Of a stretch of 5,738 nt of DNA, positions 1 through 5,738 are shown in pieces. The first letter of the stretch is position 1. Each line of letters begins with the position of its first letter. The stretch spans positions 1 through 5,738 of the forward strand of contig CALPLL020000123.1 of NCBI GenBank assembly GCA_943324395.2, given 5' to 3'. A program made the position numbers and the translations under genes. The notes below the pieces were generated by a model. It was given only the letters and a program-made list of their open reading frames with translations, made no database searches and was not told where the DNA came from. This stretch comes from Rhizobium sp. Q54 (GTDB lineage Bacteria > Bacteroidota > Bacteroidia > Flavobacteriales > Flavobacteriaceae).

Positions 1-493
1 CAGTGATTATACTAAAAATCAAGACATTGGATTATTGAGTTTAGATATTGACGGAAACGATTATTGGATATGGGACAGTATTAATTGCATCAATCCTAGA
101 ATCGTAGTTTGTGAATATAATTCTGCTTTTGGAAGCTCAAGAAAGGTTTCGGTTCCATATAAATCGGACTTTGTTAGAAGTAAAGAGCATTATTCAGACC
201 TCTATTTTGGCGCATCACTTGGTGCTTTTTGTGACTTGGCAGAAAAAAAAGGATATGATTTCATAGGAACAAGTAGTGCCGGAGTAAATGCTTATTTTGT
301 TAGAAAAGATTTATCAGGGCCGTTTATTAAATACAATTCCGAAAATGGATTTAATGAATCTGCCAATAGAGATTCAAGAAACGAAAAGGGAGAACTTCTT
401 TTTTTAAGACACCATGAAAGACTAAATTTAATAAAAGAGTTATTGGTTTATGATATTGAAAAAGAACAAAATATCAAAATCAAAGAAATATAA
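1..493 (+). CDS. C-terminal part of an FkbM-like, probably SAM-dependent methyltransferase-type protein (5' partial)
   Basis: The reading frame is open back to the left edge (first complete codon at position 2), so 163 C-terminal residues are visible and the true start lies outside the window; a TTG at 35 could be mistaken for a start. The fragment opens with an L-S-L-D-I-D-G-N-D-Y-W-I-W motif (visible residues 12-24), followed by a beta-strand-like P-R-I-V-V-C-E-Y-N segment. This layout resembles the post-motif strand of FkbM-type methyltransferases (typically D-V-E-G) and matches a group of proteins, often left as hypothetical, found in polysaccharide clusters. The middle holds Y-F-G-A-S-L and the C-terminus is charged; there are no membrane segments. 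The SAM-binding glycine loop would lie upstream and cannot be seen, so methyl transfer to a sugar is inference. The stop TAA shares its last A with the next gene's ATG, indicating co-translation with the polymerase-like gene. I am sure the gene is real, less sure of the family. Confidence 0.6.
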   Translation, partial: SDYTKNQDIGLLSLDIDGNDYWIWDSINCINPRIVVCEYNSAFGSSRKVSVPYKSDFVRSKEHYSDLYFGASLGAFCDLAEKKGYDFIGTSSAGVNAYFVRKDLSGPFIKYNSENGFNESANRDSRNEKGELLFLRHHERLNLIKELLVYDIEKEQNIKIKEI

Positions 494-1743
494 TGTCATT
501 GGTCTTTAAAAAATATTATATCTATCAGTTTCTGTTTTGTCTTTGTATAGCAGTACCTTACCTCAATATCTATGAATTAACATTCGCTGTTTGGGCATTT
601 ACTATTATTTTAACTATCAGAAAAACGTATTCTGTTGCTATTATTACTTACTGCTCTCTATTCTTATTAATTTTTTTAATAGCGCTAGGTTCTTCTTTTT
701 TTTGGGGACATAAAAATTATGATTTATTCAGAGACATAACCTATTTGTTTAAACCTATAATGGGACTACTTGTGGGCTATCAATTATTTAAAGCAGATAA
801 AAACAAAGCTCTTAATACAATAATCTATACCGGGGTTATTTTAGCAATTATCCATTTATTCATCGTATTCATCACGTTTCTGAGGTTTAGAACTATATCA
901 GTTAACTTATTAAGGGAATTTTGTGGTTATTTTAGTGACTATGAAATATATGTGCTGATAATTTTAGTCTTTTACAAACAGTTTGAACTTCAATTTAGTA
1001 AACAAAAAATCAGAACATTTATTATTTTAGTTGGACTTTCCAGTTTTTTATATTTAGCCAGAACAAATTTTATTCAGTTTGTAATTCTATTTATTGCAAT
1101 TAAAGGGTATTTTACAATAACTAAAAAATCTCTAAGAATTGTTGGGATTGTTTTATTAACAACAGTTACATCCTATTCTGCAATTTATGTTTCAAATCCT
1201 AAAAGAAACGGAAAAGGGATTGAAGCGTTTTTGTACAAAATAAAAATTGCACCAATAGAACCTTTTAAAACAAAAATCAATACTGATGACTGGAAAGATT
1301 TTAATGATAATTACAGATCTTTTGAAAGTATTACTACAGTAAAAACAATTAAAAACGCAGGATTTTCAGCAATATTTTTCGGAAAAGGGCTTGGCGCAAC
1401 AATAGATTTAGGAAGGGATGTAATGTCGAACGATGGCAGCTATGTGAGATATATTGCTGTTGTTCACAATGGTTTTATGACCATCTTTTTAAAATCAGGA
1501 ATATTTGGTGTTTTAATTTGTTTGTTTTCGATAGTTTATTTATTAAAACAAAATAAATCAGACCTACCAATCGTTAGGAATTTAAATTACCTGTTAGTTG
1601 GAACCGGAGTATTTTTATTTGTTTCATATTGGGTGTTTTTAGGATTTTATTTTAAATATGATAACAAATCCATATTGATAGGGTTTATAATTTGTTACAG
1701 GGAATTTCTAATAAAAAATAATCAACAAGTTCTTTCAGAATGA
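493..1743 (+). CDS. Polytopic membrane protein, O-antigen polymerase (Wzy)/ligase-like
   Basis: This 416-residue inner-membrane protein probably polymerises or ligates lipid-linked oligosaccharide on the periplasmic face. Hydrophobic segments lie at about residues 9-28, 29-42, 47-70, 80-98, 108-130, 150-165, 173-188, 190-206, 213-232, 326-351, 363-385 and 391-405, so 10-12 helices. A large hydrophilic loop of about 90 residues (233-322) is placed as in Wzy_C (PF04932) proteins. The loop contains D-D-W-K-D-F (265-270) and N-Y-R-S-F-E-S (273-279). It ends in V-V-H-N-G-F (323-328) followed by L-K-S-G-I-F-G-V-L, which is the family's usual H-N...G-x-x-G signature. The ATG at 493 overlaps the previous stop by one base; no Shine-Dalgarno is visible, as is normal in Bacteroidota. 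Such proteins are poorly conserved, so sequence alone does not separate polymerase from ligase. Its place between a modification gene and a glycosyltransferase makes the serotype-specific polymerase role more likely. Confidence 0.8.
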   Translation: MSLVFKKYYIYQFLFCLCIAVPYLNIYELTFAVWAFTIILTIRKTYSVAIITYCSLFLLIFLIALGSSFFWGHKNYDLFRDITYLFKPIMGLLVGYQLFKADKNKALNTIIYTGVILAIIHLFIVFITFLRFRTISVNLLREFCGYFSDYEIYVLIILVFYKQFELQFSKQKIRTFIILVGLSSFLYLARTNFIQFVILFIAIKGYFTITKKSLRIVGIVLLTTVTSYSAIYVSNPKRNGKGIEAFLYKIKIAPIEPFKTKINTDDWKDFNDNYRSFESITTVKTIKNAGFSAIFFGKGLGATIDLGRDVMSNDGSYVRYIAVVHNGFMTIFLKSGIFGVLICLFSIVYLLKQNKSDLPIVRNLNYLLVGTGVFLFVSYWVFLGFYFKYDNKSILIGFIICYREFLIKNNQQVLSE

Positions 1744-2825
1744 AAAAAAAACAATTTTTTGTTGATTGTCATGTTTTTGACGGTAATTCACAAGGCACAA
1801 CAACCTATTTAAAAGGACTTTATCAAGAATTAATTAAAGACAGAAACATCAATTATTTCTTGGCGGCTTACGATATTGAAAATTTAAAAGAGGTATTTGG
1901 GACCCACGATAACGTTTATTACTTAAAATATTCTTCTAAAAATAAGTTTATCAGATTGTTGTTTAACATTCCAAAGCTAATTACTCAAAATAATATTGAT
2001 TATGCACATTTTCAATATGTTATTCCTCCAATAAAAAAATGTAAATACATTGTTACTATTCACGATGTATTGTTTTTAGATTTTCCTCAATACTTTCCTT
2101 TTTTATATCGTTTAAAAAATAATTTATTATTTAAATATAGCGCCAAAAAATCAGATATAGTTCTCACTGTTTCTCAATATTCTAAAGAAAGAATAGAAAT
2201 GCATTTTAATATCAATGATGTGAAAATAATTCCTAACGCCGTTGATTTAAAATATTTTGAAAAATACAATAAAGAAAATGAAGTTCAAATAGTAAAAGAG
2301 AAATTCAATCTTGAAAATTATTTTTTATTAGTTAGCCGTTGGGAACCAAGAAAAAACCATCTTACTTTACTTAAAACATTTGTAGAAAACGGATATTATA
2401 AAAAGTACAAATTAGTTTTTGTTGGCGATGATGCAATCGAATATAAAAGGTACAATAACTATTATAATGTACTAGAAAACGAAGTAAAAGAACAAATAGT
2501 TAGTTTAAAGAAAATAGGATTTCATGATTTAGTGCACCTCGTTAGAGCATCAACATTATCAGTTTATCCCTCTTTTGCTGAAGGATTTGGAATTCCTCCA
2601 TTAGAGTCTTCAGCTTCAAGTATTCCAACAGTTTGTTCTAATACAACCGCAATGTCAGATTTTAAATTTATCGGCAAATGCCTTTTTGACCCATCTAGTT
2701 CAGACGATTTGAACTTGAAAATTAAAATAGCCTTACAAGATAATTTAATTGAAGAAAAACGAAGTCAAGTCCATTCCAAATACAAATGGGATTTGTCTGC
2801 CAAATCTTTTAAAGAGATAACATAA
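1740..2825 (+). CDS. GT4-type glycosyltransferase (GT-B fold)
   Basis: This cytoplasmic or membrane-associated retaining transferase of 361 residues has the usual length and two-domain plan of GT4 enzymes. The N-terminal acceptor domain has F-V-D-C-H-V-F-D-G (7-15), an S-Q-G-T-T-T-Y loop (17-23) and T-I-H-D-V (106-110). The hinge region reads I-I-P-N-A-V-D-L (163-170). The donor domain has S-R-W-E-P-R-K-N (199-206), with R200 and K205 in the phosphate-binding positions, then V-F-V-G-D-D (226-231). The E-x7-E nucleotide-sugar motif is intact as E-G-F-G-I-P-P-L-E (E281 to E289). No signal peptide or transmembrane helix is seen. The ATG overlaps the upstream stop as ATGA, so translation is probably coupled to the polymerase-like gene. 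A run of nine A residues (1743-1751) follows the start codon directly. Donor and acceptor sugars cannot be read from the sequence. GC is low: about 24% in seven sampled 60-base lines. Confidence 0.9.
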   Translation: MKKKQFFVDCHVFDGNSQGTTTYLKGLYQELIKDRNINYFLAAYDIENLKEVFGTHDNVYYLKYSSKNKFIRLLFNIPKLITQNNIDYAHFQYVIPPIKKCKYIVTIHDVLFLDFPQYFPFLYRLKNNLLFKYSAKKSDIVLTVSQYSKERIEMHFNINDVKIIPNAVDLKYFEKYNKENEVQIVKEKFNLENYFLLVSRWEPRKNHLTLLKTFVENGYYKKYKLVFVGDDAIEYKRYNNYYNVLENEVKEQIVSLKKIGFHDLVHLVRASTLSVYPSFAEGFGIPPLESSASSIPTVCSNTTAMSDFKFIGKCLFDPSSSDDLNLKIKIALQDNLIEEKRSQVHSKYKWDLSAKSFKEIT

Positions 2826-2892
2826 ATTTAATTTTGAAGCGACTAATATTTTCATAAAAAGACTATTTTAGCCATTTGAAAAATAAAATTTC
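2826..2892 (+). promoter_or_regulatory. 67-base intergenic gap, possible promoter region for the DUF1972 gene
   Basis: This is the largest intergenic gap in the window and falls between the two gene blocks. An octamer TATTTTAG at 2864-2871 matches five of the six fixed bases of the Bacteroidota -7 consensus TAnnTTTG. The nearest upstream TTG (2834-2836) is 27 bases away, however, longer than the usual spacing of about 19-21. No convincing terminator hairpin is present, so read-through from gene 3 remains possible. A 9-base word, TAGCCATTT, occurs at 2869-2877 and again just inside the next gene at 2900-2908; in this AT-rich context it may be chance. Confidence 0.2.
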
Positions 2893-3999
2893 ATGAAAAT
2901 AGCCATTTTAGGAACTCGCGGAATTCCAAACCATTATTCGGGATTTGAGCAATTTGCTGAATTTTTCTCCGTATTTCTAGTGGAGAAAGGTCACGATGTT
3001 TACGTTTATAACTCTCACAACCATCTTTATCAGGAAAAAACATTTAACGGCGTTAACATTATCCATCAATACGATCCTGAATATAAATTAGGAACCTTTG
3101 GGCAATTTATTTATGATTTTAATTGTATAATAGATTCTCGTAAACGAGATTTTGACATTATTTTGCAATTAGGCTATACCAGCAATTCAATTTGGCACTT
3201 TTTACTCCCAAAAAACGCAATTATTATTACCAATATGGACGGTCTAGAATGGAAACGTACTAAATATTCAAAACCAGTTCAACAATTTTTAAAATTTGCT
3301 GAAAAATTAGCCGTAAAAAGTAGTGATTTTTTAATCTCCGATTCCTTGGGAATTCAGACCTACATTAATAGCAAATACAACGTTTCTTCAACTTATATTG
3401 CCTACGGAGCCAAAATTTTTAAAACCCCAAATGAAGAAATATTGAAAGAATATAATGTCCAAAAACACAATTACAATATGATCATGGCTCGTTTTGAACC
3501 AGAAAATAATATTGAAACCATTCTTGACGGAATTGTGTTGGCAGGCAATGAAACGACCACTTTGGTTCTCGGAAATCATAAAACAAAATACGGAGATTAT
3601 CTAAAAAACAAATTTAAATCCTTTAATTCAATACGATTTATAGGCGCGGAATTTGATATTAACAAACTAAATAATTTAAGATATTTCTCTAATTTTTACT
3701 TCCACGGACACTCTGTTGGAGGAACCAACCCTTCCTTGCTTGAGGCCATGGCGTCCAATGCATTTATAATTGCTCATGACAATCATTTTAACAAAGCAAT
3801 TCTAAAAGAAAACGGGTATTATTTTTCAAATCCCTCAGATGTAAAAAATATTTTAGATACAATCAAAAAAAATGATAACTTGCAATTAGTTCAAAACAAC
3901 TTTGACGCTATTGAAAACGAATTTAATTGGGATAAAATAAATGGAGAATATCTTCAACTTTTCGAAGAATGCAATTCAAAACCTAAAGCAGGAATATAA
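2893..3999 (+). CDS. DUF1972-domain GT4 glycosyltransferase, rhamnosyltransferase-like
   Basis: This 368-residue GT-B glycosyltransferase carries an N-terminal DUF1972 (PF09314) domain, the type found in Cps2T/Rgp-like rhamnosyltransferases that act early in capsule or O-antigen repeat assembly. The diagnostic start G-T-R-G-I-P-N-H-Y-S-G-F-E spans residues 7-19. Q-L-G-Y-T-S-N-S-I (92-100) and the hallmark N-M-D-G-L-E-W-K-R (114-122) follow. The C-terminal donor domain has Y-G-A (171-173), M-A-R-F-E-P-E-N-N (198-206) and H-G-H-S-V-G-G-T-N-P-S-L-L-E-A-M (271-286). E284 is the second glutamate of the GT4 E-x7-E motif; the first is replaced by a glycine-rich stretch, which is usual in this subfamily rather than a defect. 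There is no signal peptide or membrane helix. The ATG at 2893 has an AT-rich leader without a Shine-Dalgarno. The 3' end overlaps the next gene by 59 bases. Rhamnose specificity is inferred from relatives only. Confidence 0.9.
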   Translation: MKIAILGTRGIPNHYSGFEQFAEFFSVFLVEKGHDVYVYNSHNHLYQEKTFNGVNIIHQYDPEYKLGTFGQFIYDFNCIIDSRKRDFDIILQLGYTSNSIWHFLLPKNAIIITNMDGLEWKRTKYSKPVQQFLKFAEKLAVKSSDFLISDSLGIQTYINSKYNVSSTYIAYGAKIFKTPNEEILKEYNVQKHNYNMIMARFEPENNIETILDGIVLAGNETTTLVLGNHKTKYGDYLKNKFKSFNSIRFIGAEFDINKLNNLRYFSNFYFHGHSVGGTNPSLLEAMASNAFIIAHDNHFNKAILKENGYYFSNPSDVKNILDTIKKNDNLQLVQNNFDAIENEFNWDKINGEYLQLFEECNSKPKAGI

Positions 4000-5272
4000 C
4001 AACCACCCTTCGTTATTGTTTGTTTTACTTTCACTATTGTGCATTCCTTTAGGGTATGCTTTTAATAGTATTTCGTTGGCATTACTCATAATTATTACCC
4101 TTATAAACTTTAAAAAAGTAAACTTCAGCTTCGAAAATTATTTAATTTTTCCAATCGGGTTATATTTTTTAATGCTCTTTTCTTTTACTTGGTCAATAGA
4201 TAAAGAAAGGACAATAAGTGCAATTTCTAAAGAATTACCACTTGTATTATTCCCGATCTGTTTTCTACTATTTCGCTCTTTTTCGGAATTTGAAAAACAG
4301 AAAATTATAAAAGGATTCAGTTACGGAATGGTTGCATTTTCCTTTTTCTATCTAATAAAAGCTATAATCCGATTTTTTATTTCCAAAGATATTTCGGTTT
4401 TCTTTTACCATGAATTAGTTACAAAAGATGTAAACGCGATTCACGTATCGGTTTATATGGCAGTTTCCTTTTTTTATTTTTTGGTTAAACCAATAAAAAC
4501 TAATTTGGATAAACTGGCTTTAGCCGTATTGTTTTTAATGGTTTTCTTATTATCATCTAAAAATATTGTTGTTGTTTTCGTCGGATTATTAGGATTCTAC
4601 TATTTGTTTTTTTCTAAAACAGCTAAAAAATTACGTCTTAGAAATTTGATTTTAATACTTGTTATTCTTTTTTCCCTTCCTTTCATTGGCAAAGTAAAAG
4701 AACGATTTAAGCAAGAATACGAAACCATAATGACCGATAGTAGCGTTAACGACGTAATTAGCAAAGGACCAGACAAGGTGTACAACGTAAGCATTAAACA
4801 AGCATGGACAAGCGAAACTTTTAAACCCAATGATTTTTTCCCAGGGACTGCTTTTAGAGTTTTTCAATTCAGAATTTTCACCGAATTTCTTCATGATGAA
4901 GCCATTTTTTGGAAAGGATTTGGATTGGACGCATCCTATTCTAAGATTGAAGAAAAAGGAGTTAAGTACAATCTATATTTAGGGGACGAAAATAATGATG
5001 GCTACCAAAAGATGAATTTTCACAATCAGTACATACAAATATTTGCAGAATTAGGGGTTTTTGGAATCCTATTATTATTAATTATGCTCGCTTTGTCAAT
5101 TAGAAATTCAGTCATTTCCAAAAACTACTTTCACATTGCTTTTTCAGTTTTAATGATCTCTCTATTTTTAACAGAATCATTCCTTTGGAGGCAAAGAGGC
5201 GTTACTTTTTTCATCGTAATGTACTGTGTTTTAAATGCTAAAATAAAATCTGAAAAAACAATTGCTGTTTAA
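3941..5272 (+). CDS. O-antigen ligase/polymerase family membrane protein (Wzy_C-like)
   Basis: This 443-residue polytopic inner-membrane protein belongs to the O-antigen ligase family (PF04932-like). Hydrophobic segments lie at about residues 24-41, 43-57, 66-83, 98-112, 123-145, 168-183, 190-206, 208-224, 233-249, 366-388, 396-412 and 418-432, with a long hydrophilic loop at 250-365. Family-like features are W-S-I-D-K-E-R (84-90), N-A-I-H-V-S-V-Y (165-172), L-L-S-S-K-N (203-208), arginines R305 and R311 in the loop, and F-H-N-Q-Y-I-Q-I-F-A-E-L-G-V-F-G (360-375). The start is well bounded: an in-frame TAA (3938-3940) directly precedes the ATG, and the next in-frame ATG falls beyond the first two membrane segments. 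The gene therefore truly overlaps the previous one by 59 bases, unless it starts at a rare codon such as ATT at 3974. Translation is probably coupled to the DUF1972 gene. It could be a ligase attaching finished glycan to its acceptor or a second polymerase; sequence alone does not decide. Confidence 0.83.
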   Translation: MENIFNFSKNAIQNLKQEYNNHPSLLFVLLSLLCIPLGYAFNSISLALLIIITLINFKKVNFSFENYLIFPIGLYFLMLFSFTWSIDKERTISAISKELPLVLFPICFLLFRSFSEFEKQKIIKGFSYGMVAFSFFYLIKAIIRFFISKDISVFFYHELVTKDVNAIHVSVYMAVSFFYFLVKPIKTNLDKLALAVLFLMVFLLSSKNIVVVFVGLLGFYYLFFSKTAKKLRLRNLILILVILFSLPFIGKVKERFKQEYETIMTDSSVNDVISKGPDKVYNVSIKQAWTSETFKPNDFFPGTAFRVFQFRIFTEFLHDEAIFWKGFGLDASYSKIEEKGVKYNLYLGDENNDGYQKMNFHNQYIQIFAELGVFGILLLLIMLALSIRNSVISKNYFHIAFSVLMISLFLTESFLWRQRGVTFFIVMYCVLNAKIKSEKTIAV

Positions 5273-5337
5273 TATAATATTATAATAATTTTAACGTTTA
5301 AAATACAATATTAAGCAAAACGAAATCGCATCCAAAT
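5273..5337. other. 65-base AT-rich intergenic spacer
   Basis: The spacer separates the ligase-like gene from the decarboxylase gene and is almost wholly A and T in its first half. It contains a perfect 12-base palindrome, TATAATATTATA, at 5273-5284. With no G or C in the stem this cannot be called a terminator. I see no match to the Bacteroidota -7 consensus TAnnTTTG and no Shine-Dalgarno before the ATG at 5338. Transcription may simply run through. Confidence 0.3.
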
Positions 5338-5738
5338 ATGAAAAGAATTTTAATTACTGGAGCCGCAGGCTTTTTGGGCTCTCATCTATGCGATCGTTTT
5401 ATTAAAGAAGGATATCACGTTATAGGAATGGATAACCTAATAACGGGAGATTTAAGAAACATTGAGCACCTTTTTAAACTCGAACATTTCGAATTTTACC
5501 ATCACGACATTACAAAGTTTGTTCATATTCCCGGACAATTAGATTATATTTTACACTTTGCATCACCAGCAAGCCCCATAGATTATTTAAAAATTCCAAT
5601 TCAAACCTTAAAAGTGGGCTCCCTAGGAACACACAATCTTTTAGGTTTAGCTCGCGTTAAAAATGCCAGAATTCTTATCGCTTCAACTTCAGAAGTTTAT
5701 GGAGACCCATTAATACATCCACAAACAGAAGAATATTA
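5338..5738 (+). CDS. UDP-glucuronate decarboxylase (UDP-xylose synthase), extended SDR family, 3' partial
   Basis: The first 133 codons are visible and the frame runs off the right edge without a stop. The protein probably converts UDP-glucuronate to UDP-xylose in the cytoplasm through an NAD-bound 4-keto intermediate, supplying a pentose donor for the locus. The N-terminus is a classic Rossmann fold: G-A-A-G-F-L-G (8-14) for NAD binding, and G-M-D-N-L-I-T-G (30-37) with D32 placed to bind the adenine ribose. Family-specific words follow: H-F-A-S-P-A-S-P (73-80), the [10 protein letters not shown] helix (96-105) and [10 protein letters not shown] (115-124), which match the UXS pattern better than that of dTDP-glucose 4,6-dehydratases or UDP-glucose 4-epimerases. 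The catalytic Y-x-x-x-K pair lies past the window end, so activity cannot be fully judged. The ATG at 5338 begins exactly at the expected N-terminus of the fold. A different nucleotide-sugar dehydratase or epimerase is the main alternative. Confidence 0.87.
   Translation, partial: MKRILITGAAGFLGSHLCDRFIKEGYHVIGMDNLITGDLRNIEHLFKLEHFEFYHHDITKFVHIPGQLDYILHFASPASPIDYLKIPIQTLKVGSLGTHNLLGLARVKNARILIASTSEVYGDPLIHPQTEEY

Noticed and set aside
35..493. TTG at 35 as the start of a complete 152-residue gene
   Set aside because: The frame stays open upstream to the window edge and the key motif straddles this point (L-L-S-L-D-I-D-G), so the gene is truncated by the window rather than starting here.
2855..2870. 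Possible small hairpin (TAAAA ... TTTTA) in the 67-base gap
   Set aside because: A five-pair A-T-only stem with a 6-base loop is too weak for a terminator, and no U-rich tail follows.
3388..3579. Minus-strand open frame of 63 codons inside the DUF1972 gene
   Set aside because: It lies wholly within a well-supported plus-strand gene, shows no recognisable motif, and has no spacing or start signal of its own; a shadow frame.
4600..4894. Two overlapping minus-strand open frames (76 and 80 codons) inside the ligase-like gene
   Set aside because: Both are antisense to a coherent membrane-protein gene, overlap each other in different frames and resemble no family; treated as chance.
5273..5284. 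Perfect 12-base palindrome TATAATATTATA after the ligase-like gene
   Set aside because: Composed only of A and T in an AT-only stretch, with no stable stem and no following T tract; expected by chance at this composition, so not called a terminator or operator.

Overview
The window is a stretch of a surface-polysaccharide (capsule, exopolysaccharide or O-antigen) biosynthesis locus. The host is most probably a member of the Bacteroidota, Flavobacterium-like. This is inferred from the very AT-rich DNA, the lack of Shine-Dalgarno sequences before any start codon, the tight gene packing and the style of the encoded proteins. All six genes lie on the plus strand. I see no RNA gene, CRISPR array, insertion sequence or origin.

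Layout: (1) positions 1-493 hold the 3' part of a gene whose protein carries an L-D-I-D-G-N-D-Y-W motif, probably an FkbM-like methyltransferase-type domain. (2) 493-1743 encodes a polytopic membrane protein of the O-antigen polymerase/ligase type. (3) 1740-2825 encodes a GT4-type glycosyltransferase. (4) After a 67-base gap, 2893-3999 encodes a DUF1972/GT4 glycosyltransferase resembling bacterial rhamnosyltransferases. (5) 3941-5272, overlapping gene 4 by 59 bases, encodes a second polytopic O-antigen ligase/polymerase-family protein. (6) After a 65-base gap, 5338 to the window end holds the first 133 codons of an extended short-chain dehydrogenase/reductase, very probably UDP-glucuronate decarboxylase (UDP-xylose synthase).

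Genes 1-3 are stitched together by a 1-base (TAATG) and a 4-base (ATGA) overlap, and genes 4-5 by the long overlap, so translational coupling within two blocks is likely. The blocks also differ in composition: gene 3 is clearly more AT-rich than gene 4. That fits a strain-variable serotype block (methyltransferase-like gene, polymerase, glycosyltransferase) next to a more conserved block (DUF1972 transferase, ligase-like protein, nucleotide-sugar enzyme).

How the genes could work together (inference): the decarboxylase supplies UDP-xylose or a related pentose donor. The two cytoplasmic glycosyltransferases extend a lipid-linked repeat unit, and the methyltransferase-like protein may decorate it. 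One membrane protein may polymerise the flipped units while the other polymerises or ligates them to an acceptor. The flippase, initiating phosphoglycosyltransferase and chain-length/export genes are not in this window. It reads as a recognisable polysaccharide locus; I found no evidence of a wholly new kind of system.
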